Of a DNA stretch of 64,000 bases, positions 49,563 through 57,930 are shown piece after piece. Every line of letters begins with the position of its first letter. Position 1 is the stretch's first letter. The translations under genes and the position numbers were made by a program. The stretch is taken from contig NZ_VIWW01000001.1 in NCBI RefSeq assembly GCF_007829885.1, forward strand, positions 3,410,001 through 3,474,000, in the 5' to 3' direction. A model generated the notes under the pieces. It was not told the origin of the DNA. It made no database searches and saw only the letters and a list, made by a program, of their open reading frames with translations. The stretch is from Streptomyces brevispora (GTDB lineage: Bacteria; Actinomycetota; Actinomycetes; Streptomycetales; Streptomycetaceae).

Positions 49563-50054
49563 ATGATTCGTACCGCTACCGCTGCTGATGTCCCCGCCAT
49601 TCACGCGATGGTCCGTGAGCTGGCCGATTACGAGAAGGTGCCGCACGAGGCCAAGGCCACCGAGGAGCAGTTGCACGAGGCGCTGTTCGGTGAGCGTCCC
49701 GCCGCGTTCGCGCACATCGCCGAGTCCGACGAGGACGGTGAGGTGGTGGGCTTCGCGCTGTGGTTCCTGAACTTCTCGACGTGGCGTGGGGTGCACGGCA
49801 TCTATCTGGAGGACCTGTACGTGCGTCCGGAGCGGCGTGGTGGCGGCCACGGGAAGGCGTTGCTGAGGGAGCTGGCGCGGATCTGTGTGGAGCGTGGCTA
49901 TGGGCGGCTGGAGTGGTCGGTGCTGAACTGGAACGCTCCGTCGATCGGGTTCTACGAGTCGCTGGGCGCGCGTCCGCAGGACGAGTGGACGGTGTACCGG
50001 CTGGCGGACGGGGCGCTGGCGGAGCTGGGCGGGCGGACGTCGGTGAGTTCGTAG
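49563..50054 (+). CDS. GNAT N-acetyltransferase (diamine acetyltransferase-like)
   Basis: A 163-residue GNAT protein: IRTATAADVPAIHAMVRELA, DYEKVPHEAKATEEQLHEAL, VVGFALWFLNFSTWRGVHG, the acetyl-CoA loop YLEDLYVRPERRGGGHGKAL and RLEWSVLNWNAPSIGFYESL. The LADYEK and FSTWRGxxGIYLEDL pattern is that of spermidine/spermine (diamine) acetyltransferases. It follows the kinase gene by 31 bases on the same strand and may be co-transcribed. Polyamine or thialysine acetylation is likely but not shown. Confidence 0.88.
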   Translation: MIRTATAADVPAIHAMVRELADYEKVPHEAKATEEQLHEALFGERPAAFAHIAESDEDGEVVGFALWFLNFSTWRGVHGIYLEDLYVRPERRGGGHGKALLRELARICVERGYGRLEWSVLNWNAPSIGFYESLGARPQDEWTVYRLADGALAELGGRTSVSS

Positions 50055-50190
50055 CTGTCGGTGAGTTCGTGGCCGGTCTCGGTGGGGCCGGCGGGCGTAC
50101 CGCGGGGTGGGCTTCCCGGGGTGCCGGACGCTGGTGGTCCGGTCGTCGGCGATCCCGGTCGTCGGCGATCCCGGACACCGGTGGTCCGGT
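50040..50190. repeat. Short direct repeats after the GNAT gene
   Basis: TCGGTGAGTTCGT occurs twice (about 50039 and 50059), and GGTCGTCGGCGATCCCGG occurs twice in tandem (about 50132-50175). GTGGTCCGGTCG follows in similar form. The first repeat starts in the last codons of the GNAT gene. Confidence 0.55.
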
Positions 50191-50214
50191 CGCCGGTGGT
50201 TCCGTCCGTCGGCC

Positions 50215-51414
50215 TCAGGTGCGCTTGAGGTCGATCGGTGTGCTGGGTGCGGTGGGGTTCTCGGTGGCCTTGAGGGCGAGGAGGGCCGCTTCGATGCCGC
50301 TGTTGAAGGAGACCTCGCTGAGCAGTCCTGGGGCGGCGACCTGGTCGCCCGCGAGGTAGATGCCGTTGCCGCGGTCGATGGCGGGCCGGTCGCGCCAGGT
50401 GGTGCCGGGGCGGTCGACGGCGCCGGTGCGGCCGGCGGCGAGGGCATCGCGGCGCCATACGGTGCGCTCGCGCCAGCCGGGGAAGCCGAGGTCGAGGAGT
50501 TCTTCGGCGCGGGCGGTTCCGGTGGCCCGGGATTCGTCGGGGGCGATGGGGAACTGGCCCTGGAGGAGTTGTTCCCCGTGCGGGGCGAGGGTGCGGTCCT
50601 GGGCGGTGAACCGTTCGATCCAGCCGGGGGCGTCGAGGTCGGACACGGCGAACGCGTCGCCGCGGCGGGTGCGCAGGGCGAGGTCGATGAGGGCGGTGCG
50701 GCCGGAGGCCCAGGTGAGTGCGGGGTCGCCGAGGAGGGTGCGGGCGGCGTCGAGGGAGGTGGCGACGACGACCGGGCCGGTGCGGGCGAGGGTGTCGAGG
50801 GCGGCGGCGTCGACGCGGCTCGCGGTCTCGATGCGGACGCCGAGGTTCCAGGCGCGAGACGCCATCCGGTCGATGACCTGGGCCCAGCCGCCGATGGGGT
50901 AACGGGCTTCGGGCGGGAGTGCGCCCGCGCGGTGCAGCCGTTCCTGGACGAAGGCGGCGGAGAGGCTGCCGGGGTCGTGGTGGAAGAGGGCGACGGCGGT
51001 GTAGTGGGCGGCGGCGCGGGCGCCTTCCACGCCGATCCGTGCGGTGGCCCAGGTGCGGAAGTCGGTGTCGGCGGGGGCCCGTGCGGCGCTGCGGCGGCTG
51101 AGCCGGAGGAGGGCGAGGGGCGGGGTGCGGCGCAGTGCGGAGCGGTGGCGGAAGCGGAGCCGGGTGACTTCGAGGAAAGGGACGCTGGTGGTGGGGCCGA
51201 GGAGGTTGCGCCGGTCGAGCCAGGTCCAGTGGGGGCCGCGGCGGTAGAGGGCGTGGGGTCCTTCGTTGGTGCGGTACGGGCCTTCGGCGGTCCTGGCGCG
51301 TCCGCCGAGGGTGTGGTGGGCCTCGTGGACGGTCACCAGGGCGCCGGACTCGGCCGCGGTGATGGCTGCGGTGAATCCGGCGAGACCGCCGCCGATGATG
51401 TGGATGCGCTGCAT
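50215..51414 (-). CDS. NAD(P)/FAD-dependent oxidoreductase (phytoene-desaturase-like)
   Basis: A 399-residue flavoprotein. The N-terminal dinucleotide motif is RIHIIGGGLAGFTAAITAAE, then VHEAHHTLGGRARTA and TNEGPHALYRRG, as in crtI/protoporphyrinogen-oxidase-type enzymes. The mid region has YPIGGWAQVIDRMASRA and the C-terminal FAD contact NGIYLAGDQVAAPGLLSEVS. It is not a carotenoid gene cluster, since no other crt genes are present. The ATG at 51414 is preceded by GGAGAC about ten bases upstream. The substrate is unknown. Confidence 0.86.
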   Translation of the reverse strand: MQRIHIIGGGLAGFTAAITAAESGALVTVHEAHHTLGGRARTAEGPYRTNEGPHALYRRGPHWTWLDRRNLLGPTTSVPFLEVTRLRFRHRSALRRTPPLALLRLSRRSAARAPADTDFRTWATARIGVEGARAAAHYTAVALFHHDPGSLSAAFVQERLHRAGALPPEARYPIGGWAQVIDRMASRAWNLGVRIETASRVDAAALDTLARTGPVVVATSLDAARTLLGDPALTWASGRTALIDLALRTRRGDAFAVSDLDAPGWIERFTAQDRTLAPHGEQLLQGQFPIAPDESRATGTARAEELLDLGFPGWRERTVWRRDALAAGRTGAVDRPGTTWRDRPAIDRGNGIYLAGDQVAAPGLLSEVSFNSGIEAALLALKATENPTAPSTPIDLKRT

Positions 51415-51524
51415 GGTCCCCGTCTCCTTGGTTGGAGGTGCCTTTGGATACGTGACGTGCGGCGGGGGCCCGGGTGTGACATCGGCGGCGGAGCGTTGTC
51501 AGTGGTGTGCGTCACGATGGGGGG

Positions 51525-52232
51525 ATGGTGCGCAGCAGCGGTAGTGGTCAGGGGAGCGGCAGGAGCCGGGGCGGTAAGGACGGTGTCGCGGCGGCGCGGC
51601 GTCCGGAGGTGCGGCTGCCGCCGCTGGAGCCGTACGGGGGCGTGGGGCTGGAGCCGGACGGGGATTACGACGGTGTGCGGTTCGCTGCGGTGGACCTGGC
51701 GGACGAGTCGGGTCCGGGGGCCCGGTTCATGGACTGTGCGCTGGATGGTTGCGCTCTTGACCGTACGGAGCTGGTCAGGGCCCGTTTCATCGATTCGGTG
51801 CTGACCGGGGTACGGGGAGTGGGCACGGATCTCGCCGGGGCGTCGCTGCGGGACGTGGAGATCGTGGACGCGCGCCTGGGCGGGGTGCAGATGCATGGTG
51901 CGGTGCTGGAGAGGGTGCTGGTGCGGGGCGGGAAGATCGACTACCTGAATCTGCGGAAGGCGCGGCTGCGGGACGTGGTGTTCGAGGGGTGTGTGCTGTC
52001 CGAGCCGGATTTCGGGGGTGCGCAGCTGGACCGGGTGGAGTTCCGGGACTGTGTGCTGAAGCGGGTCGACTTCAGTGCGGTGCGGATGGCGGCGGTGGAT
52101 CTGCGGGCGGTCGCTGAGCTGGATATCGCGCGGGGCGTGGAGCGGCTGGCGGGTGCGGTGATCAGCCCGTCGCAGCTGATGGAGCTGGCTCCGGCGTTCG
52201 CGGCGCAGATCGGGGTGCGGGTGGAGGCGTGA
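51525..52232 (+). CDS. Pentapeptide-repeat protein
   Basis: A 235-residue protein. After about 45 Gly/Ser/basic residues it shows the five-residue periodicity A(D/N)Lxx of right-handed quadrilateral beta-helices: FMDCALDGCALDRTELVRAR, DLAGASLRDVEIVDARLGGV, YLNLRKARLRDVVFEGCVLS, FGGAQLDRVEFRDCVLKRVD. The end (LAGAVISPSQLMELAPAFAA) is a typical C-terminal cap. Some members (Qnr, MfpA, McbG) protect gyrase, but most have unknown roles. A G-rich stretch lies just upstream of the ATG. It is divergent from the FAD oxidoreductase. Confidence 0.88.
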   Translation: MVRSSGSGQGSGRSRGGKDGVAAARRPEVRLPPLEPYGGVGLEPDGDYDGVRFAAVDLADESGPGARFMDCALDGCALDRTELVRARFIDSVLTGVRGVGTDLAGASLRDVEIVDARLGGVQMHGAVLERVLVRGGKIDYLNLRKARLRDVVFEGCVLSEPDFGGAQLDRVEFRDCVLKRVDFSAVRMAAVDLRAVAELDIARGVERLAGAVISPSQLMELAPAFAAQIGVRVEA

Positions 52233-52268
52233 CAGGGGCGGGCGGTTTCTCCCCGCCTCCGGGCCTGC

Positions 52269-52766
52269 TCAGAGGCGGGGGAAGCGGGCCTGGAGGTCCC
52301 AGATGACGGGGTTGTCGGCGAGGCCTTCGTGCATGTCGGCGAGGTCGGCGATCAGGTCGTGCAGGAAGTCGCGGGCCTCGCGGCGCAGCACGGAGTGGCT
52401 GAAGGTGAGGGGCGCTTCCTCGGCGGGCATCCAGTCGGCCTCGACGTCGACCCAGCCGAAGCGGCGCTCGAAGAGCATCCGGTCGGTCGACTCGGTGAAG
52501 TCGAGTTCGGCGAACTGGCGGCGGTGCGAGCGGTTGCCGCGGGGGTCGCGGTCGATCTGTTCGACGATGTCGCACAGGGCCCAGGCGAAGTCCAGCACCG
52601 GCACCCATCCCCAGCCTGTGGATACTTCGCGGTCCTCCTTGGTGTCCGCGAGGTAGACGTCCCCGGAGAACAGATCGTGGCGCAGCGCGTGGACGTCCGC
52701 TCGGCGGTAGTCGGTCTGCGGGGGATCGGGGAAGCGTCGGGAGAGGGAGTAGCCGATGTCGAGCAC
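52269..52766 (-). CDS. Conserved hypothetical protein
   Basis: A 165-residue acidic protein starting MLDIGYSLSRRFPDPPQTD from a GTG. It contains VHALRHDLFSGDVYLADTKE, WGWVPVLDFAWALCDIVEQI, FTESTDRMLFERRFGWVDVE and FSHSVLRREARDFLHDLIAD. The same layout recurs in streptomycete proteins that I cannot name with certainty; similar ones are often found beside immunity-type genes. There is no signal or membrane segment. It is convergent with the pentapeptide gene. Confidence 0.72.
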   Translation of the reverse strand: MLDIGYSLSRRFPDPPQTDYRRADVHALRHDLFSGDVYLADTKEDREVSTGWGWVPVLDFAWALCDIVEQIDRDPRGNRSHRRQFAELDFTESTDRMLFERRFGWVDVEADWMPAEEAPLTFSHSVLRREARDFLHDLIADLADMHEGLADNPVIWDLQARFPRL

Positions 52767-52832
52767 GGTTCGATGGTGTCATGCCCGGCGTGTCGCTTCC
52801 GCACCAGCGGGACCAGGACGCGTGGGGAGCCG

Positions 52833-52965
52833 TCAGCCACGTACGGCACGGCTTGAGTGGACGCGCCATCCGGCGAACGTCACCAGCAGACCGACGGCGG
52901 GGTCGAGCACGGTGAGTACGTCATGGCCCCCGGCTTCCAGGTGGGCCATCGCTTGGTCCTGCAGC
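52833..52965 (-). pseudogene. Fragment of a hypothetical gene
   Basis: The minus strand reads LLQDQAMAHLEAGGHDVLTV, LDPAVGLLVTFAGWRVHSS, then stops at 52833. Its protein-like sense begins exactly where the opposite-strand DUF397 fragment begins, so two broken genes meet head to head at about 52965. Family unknown. Confidence 0.4.
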
Positions 52966-53130
52966 AACGGCGGTGCCTGCATCGAGGTCGCCGCCAACCT
53001 CGCCACCACGCGTGGCATCGTTCCCGTCCGTGACTCCGAGGATCTGCGCGGCCCCGCTCTGGGCATCCCCGTCAACGTGTTCGCATCTTTCGTGGCAGGC
53101 GTAAAGGCCGGAGAGTTCGGCACCGTCTGA
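52963..53130 (+). pseudogene. DUF397 protein, C-terminal fragment
   Basis: The frame reads SNGGACIEVAANLATTRGIV, PVRDSEDLRGPALGIPVNVF and ASFVAGVKAGEFGTV before the stop. This is the conserved C-terminal half of DUF397, small actinomycete proteins usually encoded next to XRE regulators. The N-terminal WRKSSYS part is missing and the upstream DNA belongs to another broken gene. No XRE partner is nearby. Confidence 0.6.
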
Positions 53131-53174
53131 CCGCCCGGCCGGCGCACACCGATCCCGCGCACGGCGCAGCGACG

Positions 53175-53218
53175 AAAGCCCCGCCACACCCCCGAGTCGG
53201 GGAGTGTGGCGGGGCTTT
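53175..53218. terminator. Strong hairpin after the DUF397 fragment
   Basis: AAAGCCCCGCCACAC (53175-53189) and GTGTGGCGGGGCTTT (53204-53218) are perfect 15-base arms, with further C/G pairing inside. This is typical of a streptomycete terminator. Confidence 0.85.
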
Positions 53219-53236
53219 GGTCGCGCTGCACGGAAC

Positions 53237-53280
53237 CGGAGTCGGAGCCGGAGTCGGAGCCGGAGTCGGAGCCGAAGTCG
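53237..53280. repeat. 12-bp tandem repeat GGAGTCGGAGCC
   Basis: Three near-exact copies of GGAGTCGGAGCC, plus a partial copy, lie directly after the terminator. The open frames across it (Glu-Ser-Glu-Pro or Gly-Ser-Asp-Ser) are not part of a supported gene. Confidence 0.8.
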
Positions 53281-53574
53281 GGGATGACGTACCCGTCCAG
53301 GGGCTTCGCCGGGGTAGCCCCGCCCCGCCCCACCTCGCCATTCGCCGTTCACCGCCCGGGGCTCAAGCGTCGAGATCCGAGCGCTCTTTCAGCGGAACGG
53401 GCGGAGGGATTGAATTCCCACCCACCCACCCTGTCTGGCGGGTTGACTTTTCGCGATCGACTTGCCACGGACGGTAGCCAAGCTCTAGCGTCAGCCAAGA
53501 CAAACAGCCCCCGCCGGTGCAGAAACACCGAACAGGGGCCTGACCACTTCGATCGTTAGGTAGCCCTCGATCTC
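53281..53574. other. Promoter region of the 53575 gene
   Basis: There is no gene here. A -35-like TTGACT occurs at 53442-53447 within a less GC-rich stretch leading to the ATG at 53575. Confidence 0.4.
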
Positions 53575-54453
53575 ATGGCTGTCAACCAGCTTAGTGCTGC
53601 CCCCATTTCTGCGCGCGACTCCCTGCCCACGCTCGACCACCCGATGGCCAACCCCGGGTACGGCAAGCGTTCGGCACCGGACCAACGCCCGCGCACCGGA
53701 GCTGACTTCGTCCATCTCCTCCCTCGCGATGCCGCCATCGCCGCGTACGTCGACGGCCTGTGCGACGGGGCCGACATCTCCGTGAAGAGCCTCGCCAAGG
53801 TGCTCCCGTACGGGCAGTGCGCCCTGCGCACCACACTGAACCGGCTCCAGGAAGCAGGTCACCTGCGCCGGGGCAGCGAGTGCATCGCCACCGAGACGGC
53901 ACTGATCTGGGTGACCCGGACATTCTTCTCCCGCACCTCACGCGACAACGCCTGGTGGGCAGCCTTCACCAGGGGCGACGCACCCCCACAGACACCCCAA
54001 CACCCCACCCGATCCCGCTCGTTCATCCTCCTCGCCGCACTCGGCCGCAACGCGCCCGCCCTGATGCTGTCCCAGGCGGACTGCCTCGCACTGGAACCAC
54101 AGGTGAGCGAATGGTTCGAGCGCGGCGCCACCGAAACAGAGATCCTGCACGCGCTGACCCAGGGCCTGCCCTCACCCATCCACCACGCCGCCGCACTCAT
54201 CCGCCGACGCCTGCGCGACAAACTCCCACCCCTGCGCGCGACTCCCCCGACCCCCCGCGTCGTCCTGCGCACCCTGGAATGCAGCGAATGCCGCGCCCCC
54301 GGCAGCGCACAGGCCATGCCGGGCGGCGTACGCGGCAACCCCCACCCCACCCCCACCGGCCCCACCAACGCCGTACCCCAACAAGGCGTACGAGCACGCA
54401 TGAACGCAGTACGCGCGGGACTGGTACCCCGAGCAGACCGGGGATTCCGGTAA
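53575..54453 (+). CDS. Winged-helix transcriptional regulator family protein
   Basis: A 292-residue protein of a family I recognise from many streptomycetes. Residues about 45-110 form a winged helix (DAAIAAYVDGLCDGADISVK, SLAKVLPYGQCALRTTLNRL, QEAGHLRRGSECI). Next come a conserved WVTRTFFSRTSRDNAWWAAF segment, an all-helical middle (SFILLAALGRNAPALMLSQA, HALTQGLPSPIHHAAALI) and a possible zinc pair in LECSECRAPG. Homologues are usually annotated as MarR-like or hypothetical. The target is unknown. The stop is followed by the IS-rich zone. Confidence 0.7.
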   Translation: MAVNQLSAAPISARDSLPTLDHPMANPGYGKRSAPDQRPRTGADFVHLLPRDAAIAAYVDGLCDGADISVKSLAKVLPYGQCALRTTLNRLQEAGHLRRGSECIATETALIWVTRTFFSRTSRDNAWWAAFTRGDAPPQTPQHPTRSRSFILLAALGRNAPALMLSQADCLALEPQVSEWFERGATETEILHALTQGLPSPIHHAAALIRRRLRDKLPPLRATPPTPRVVLRTLECSECRAPGSAQAMPGGVRGNPHPTPTGPTNAVPQQGVRARMNAVRAGLVPRADRGFR

Positions 54454-54744
54454 CCGACCTGCTGAACCCCGCCGAAACCCGCTCTTCCTCACTGGTCCCC
54501 GCCGATCTCCGCGAGCGAGCGTGGGGGCCAGCGAAGGGACGTGCAGATGGGTCATGACGTGATCTTGAAGTCCTGACCCAGTCAGTCGAGTAACTATCAC
54601 CCCTCGGTATCTGTTCCTGCCCACTTGAGGTCCATGCTGCTGGGCGCGAGCCGGCCTCGTCTTGTGATCAGGACTCTGATGGTCCGGGCAAACGCAAAGG
54701 CTCGGCTCGCGGCTTGAAGATCAGCTCCCGTCGACCCTTGCTTC
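54454..54744. other. Gap between the winged-helix gene and the IS5 remnant
   Basis: About 290 bases with no supported gene. It may contain the lost 5' part of the IS5-type element; the run encoding GKRKGSARGLKISS is not recognisable as transposase. Confidence 0.35.
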
Positions 54745-54986
54745 CCATGAGGCGTACTCCTCACGGGCCGTCCGAGCCGGCCTCGGACGCCGCGGGATCA
54801 AGGCCACCCATCCCCGAACGTGCCGACCAGGTCGGCAACCAACGGCGATGGGGCAGCCGGGGCGGACACCGTCCCGCCTTCGAGCCGGAGGCATACAAGC
54901 ACCGCAACGTCGTCGAACGCTGCTTCGCGCGACTCAAGCAGTTCCGCGCAGTCGCAACCCGGTTCGACGAACTCGCCACCCGCTAA
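54745..54986 (+). pseudogene. IS5-family transposase, C-terminal frameshifted remnant
   Basis: At 54745 one frame reads AYSSRAVRAGLGRRGIKAT, typical of IS5-group transposases. Near 54805 the sense moves to another frame: PERADQVGNQRRWGSRGGHR, PAFEPEAYKHRNVVERCFAR, LKQFRAVATRFDELATR, then a stop exactly at the left terminus of the IS982-like element. The YREX-like catalytic region (RNVVERCFARLK) is present but the first two thirds of the enzyme are gone. Confidence 0.7.
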
Positions 54987-55551
54987 ATGATCGATTCCAG
55001 GAGGTCAGTGATCGTAGGCGGTCAGTGAGCGGAGGACCGGTGTGTCGGTCTTGGCGTCGTGCCAGATCGCGGCGGTGAGCGCCAGGAGGCGCTGAAGTAC
55101 TCGGACGGTCACTCCGGTGACGGTCCGGCCGCCGTGTCGTTCCAGGTCAAGCTGTCCTTTGAGGGTCTGGTTGATCGACTCGATGACTTGCCGAAGTGGT
55201 TTGAACAGCTCCGCTCCCGCGCGCTCCGCCTCGCCCCTGCGGGCGGGCCTCATGTGGTGCACGCCGGCAAGAGGTGCCGTAGCTGCGTACGGGCGTTTCG
55301 CGGCCAGCGGGCCTCGCCGGGAAAGCCGAGGAGGGCCTGCATCACGGACAGTGTGATCAGTTCGGCGTCGCTGAGCCGCGGCAGTATGCCGACCTTCGGC
55401 CGCCGTGGCGCGAGCTGCGGCGAAGCCTTCAACAGGTCATCGGTCTTGACGTAAGTGCGGTAGCGAGGGTGTCCAAGTTGGTTGTCACACATTGACCTTG
55501 GACGCCCTAGCCTTGTTCGCGCAGCTATTTCTTGGATTCGATCATCTAGCG
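54981..55551 (-). mobile_element. IS982-family remnant with imperfect terminal repeats
   Basis: The ends 54981-55002 (CGCTAAATGATCGATTCCAG) and 55530-55551 (reverse complement CGCTAGATGATCGAATCCAA) match at about 18 of 22 positions as inverted repeats. They enclose a deleted IS982-type transposase gene. Each repeat includes a flanking gene's stop codon (IS5 remnant, LLM gene). That the repeats mark the true element ends is an inference. Confidence 0.5.
55005..55492 (-). pseudogene. IS982-family transposase with internal deletion
   Basis: The N-terminal part from ATG 55492 reads MCDNQLGHPRYRTYVKTDDL, LKASPQLAPRRPKVGILPRL, SDAELITLSVMQALLGFPGE and ARWPRNARTQLRHLLPA, then ends at a TGA at 55250. 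In a shifted, overlapping frame the C-terminal part continues ELFKPLRQVIESINQTLKGQ, LDLERHGGRTVTGVTVRVLQ and RLLALTAAIWHDAKTDTPVL. About 150 central residues, including catalytic aspartates, are missing. The gene cannot encode an active transposase. Confidence 0.72.
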
Positions 55552-56418
55552 GTCGAGCGCTTCCAGCACGGTCCCGAGCTGCCTCACCGGCTCGGGACCG
55601 ACCATCCGCAACACGACCGTTCCTGCTCCGACCGCTGCCAGTTCGCGCACTCGTTCGGCGGCGTCCGCGGCGCTGCCGGAGACGGTGAACACCTGCTCCG
55701 GCGGGCGGCCGAGCCAAGCGCCGTGGCCCTCGACACTGGGCCGCAGCGTCCGCGCCACCTGCTCGGCGTCGCCGCCGACGCAGCAGAAGGCGAGCACCGT
55801 CAGACTGTGGTTGGCGGTGCCTCCGCCCTTGTGGATCAACGCCCGCGCGCGCTCCACATCCTGCGGCCCGTGGCCCTCGGCGATCAGCGTGCCGTCCGCG
55901 ACTCGCCCGGACAGCTCGAGTGAGCGGGGCCGCACCACGCCCGCGATCACCGGCGGCGACTCGACAGGTGGATGCACCAAGCGGATGCCGTTGAGGTGCA
56001 CCTCGCGCCCCTTCATCTCGACCAACTCCCCATGCAGCAAAGCGCGCACAGCGTTGATCGTTTCCTCCAACAAGGCGAGCGGCGACTGCGCCGCGACGCC
56101 GACCGAGGCCATCCACTCCGGCACCCCATGCCCGATCCCGGCCACCAGCCGCCCGGGGAACACACGCGCCAGAGTCGCCAGCTCCATCGCCAGCAACGCC
56201 GGGCTGCGCAACGGCGCCGGCGTGATCCCGATGCCCACCCGCAGCCGCTCGGTCGCTCCCAACGCCACGGCAGCTGCCGAAATCCCACCGTTCCACCCGA
56301 GGTCCTCGACCACCCACAGGTCGTCCACCCCGAGTGCCTCGACCTCCCGCGCGAAGCCGGGCAACCCTTCCGGGGCCCAGTCGCGGTCGTACATCACGCC
56401 GATTCGAACACTCGTCAT
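55546..56418 (-). CDS. LLM-class (F420-dependent) oxidoreductase
   Basis: A 290-residue luciferase-like TIM-barrel protein: VRIGVMYDRDWAPEGLPGFA, REVEALGVDDLWVVEDLGWN, LRVGIGITPAPLRSPALLAM, FPGRLVAGIGHGVPEWMASV and PPVIAGVVRPRSLELSGRVA. In actinobacteria this branch usually uses coenzyme F420 and acts on alcohols, aldehydes or xenobiotics. The ATG at 56418 starts MTSVRIGVMYD. The gene ends LGTVLEALDR at the right terminus of the IS982-like remnant, so a few C-terminal residues may have been lost, although this is a natural-looking end. Confidence 0.87.
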   Translation of the reverse strand: MTSVRIGVMYDRDWAPEGLPGFAREVEALGVDDLWVVEDLGWNGGISAAAVALGATERLRVGIGITPAPLRSPALLAMELATLARVFPGRLVAGIGHGVPEWMASVGVAAQSPLALLEETINAVRALLHGELVEMKGREVHLNGIRLVHPPVESPPVIAGVVRPRSLELSGRVADGTLIAEGHGPQDVERARALIHKGGGTANHSLTVLAFCCVGGDAEQVARTLRPSVEGHGAWLGRPPEQVFTVSGSAADAAERVRELAAVGAGTVVLRMVGPEPVRQLGTVLEALDR

Positions 56419-56477
56419 GCGCCACAACCTATGCCTCGTTCAGGTGCGTGATCAACAGTCCGGGGCCCGCCCCGGGC

Positions 56478-57013
56478 GGTCATCCGACCGGGTCGTGCTG
56501 GGCCGGCCGGAGCGGCATCCTGCGACTTACCACCGCACTCACGGGGTGCGCTACTTCCACGGCTGCTACTCGGTTGGCGACGACACGATGTGGGGCGTCA
56601 ACCGTAGGAAGAAGGGCGCCGCGAACACCCTGGCCGCGCTGAAGTCGATTCGCGCCACCCGCCCGGACGGCGCCCCGATCTACGTGATCCTGGACAACCT
56701 GTCCGCCCACAAGGGCGCCGACATCCGCCGCTGGGCGAAGAAGAACAAGGTCGAGTTGTGCTTCACCCCGACCTACGCCTCGTGAGCGAACCCCATCGAG
56801 GCCCCCTTCGGACCGCTGAGACAGTTCACCATCGCCAACTCCCACCACCCCGACCACACCGTGCAGACCCGGGCTCTGCACGCCTACCTGCGATGGCGCA
56901 ACGCCAACGCCCGCCACCGCGATGTCCTGGCCGCCGAACGCAAGGAGCGTGCCCGCATCCGCAGCGAGAAGGGCCTGCGCTGGGGCGGCAGACCACTACC
57001 ATCCGTGGCCTGA
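56478..57013 (+). pseudogene. IS630-family transposase, 5'-truncated with an internal opal codon
   Basis: The frame carries the DDE core of an IS630 transposase: HRTHGVRYFHGCYSVGDDTM, WGVNRRKKGAANTLAAL, the catalytic Asp in IYVILDNLSAHKGADIRRWA, ELCFTPTYAS. TGA at 56783-56785 stands where relatives have Trp, before ANPIEAPFGPLRQF with the catalytic Glu. It then runs on in frame, TVQTRALHAYLRWRNANARH, to the stop at 57013. The N-terminal HTH is missing. TGG to TGA is the simplest explanation of the internal stop. Confidence 0.72.
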
Positions 57014-57031
57014 CCACCCAGCCCGCCGCCG

Positions 57032-57715
57032 CTAGGAGTTGGCGACCTCTGCCAGGACGCGGGCGAGTTCGCGGGGGCGGGTGGTCATCGGCCAGTGGCC
57101 CGAGTCGAGGTCCACGTAGTCAAGGTGGGTAGCGCGGGCGAGGTCAGGGCTTTCGCCGGCGGCGATCCACTCCTTGGCCTGGGCGGGGGCGAACTCGGGG
57201 CAGACGACCACGACGGGGACGTCGAAGCGGCGCTCGTCGGTCAGACGCACGACTCCCCTGGCGACCGCCTCGGGGACAGGAACGGCAGCGGACGCGAAGC
57301 GGTCCCGGGCCTGCTGGTCCAGGTCGGCGGAGTCGGCTCCCTCGAAGGGGTCCCAGCCTGGGAAGGGCATGGCGCCGTCCTCGATCGCGAAGTGATCGGC
57401 GTAGGCCCGCCCATCGGCGGCGGGGAAGCCGCCGATCAGGGCGATCTTGGCCACCTTCTCCGGTCGCGCGTCGGCGGCCAGCCAGGCCAGGGTCGACGCT
57501 GCGGAGTGCCCCACCACCAGAGGCTTTCCGGGCGCCGCGTCAACCGCGGCTAGTACTGTTTCCAGCTGGTCGTCAAGCGTCGCGGAGGCGGTGCCGTCGC
57601 CCTGGCCCGGGAGGGTGAGCGGCACGGGACGGTGGCCGAGCGCAGTGAGGTTGGGTACAACGTCGTCCCAGGCGGATCCGTCGAGCCACAAGCCGGCGAT
57701 GAGCAGGATGTCCAC
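57032..57715 (-). CDS. Alpha/beta hydrolase
   Basis: A 227-residue alpha/beta hydrolase: MDILLIAGLWLDGSAWDDVV, LGHRPVPLTLPGQGDGTASA, nucleophile elbow PLVVGHSAASTLAWLAADAR (G-H-S-A-A, so the last Gly is replaced), acid region VPVVVVCPEFAPAQAKEWI and catalytic histidine in DLDSGHWPMTTRPRELARVL. It resembles the EstC/salicylate-esterase-like hydrolases common in Streptomyces. The reaction is unknown. It lies 18 bases past the IS630 remnant on the opposite strand. Confidence 0.85.
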   Translation of the reverse strand: MDILLIAGLWLDGSAWDDVVPNLTALGHRPVPLTLPGQGDGTASATLDDQLETVLAAVDAAPGKPLVVGHSAASTLAWLAADARPEKVAKIALIGGFPAADGRAYADHFAIEDGAMPFPGWDPFEGADSADLDQQARDRFASAAVPVPEAVARGVVRLTDERRFDVPVVVVCPEFAPAQAKEWIAAGESPDLARATHLDYVDLDSGHWPMTTRPRELARVLAEVANS

Positions 57716-57930
57716 GGTGGTTCTCCCGAAGAGTCGTCAGATCTGTTTGCCGGCACGCTATCGGGAGGCTCTGACACCGGGCTCCGGTCAGACTGCGATC
57801 TATGAAAACTGCGGCTCGGCCCAACCCAACCCGGCGAACCTACGCGGTCACAGCACTAGATGGCGGGACTGCATCTGAGCTCGCTCATCCTCTGGCTCCG
57901 CGAAACCACACCATGATCAAGCGTTGTCGA

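Noticed and set aside
50215..51414. Carotenoid biosynthesis gene
   Set aside because: The flavoprotein resembles phytoene desaturases, but no other carotenoid gene is nearby, so only a general oxidoreductase call is supported.
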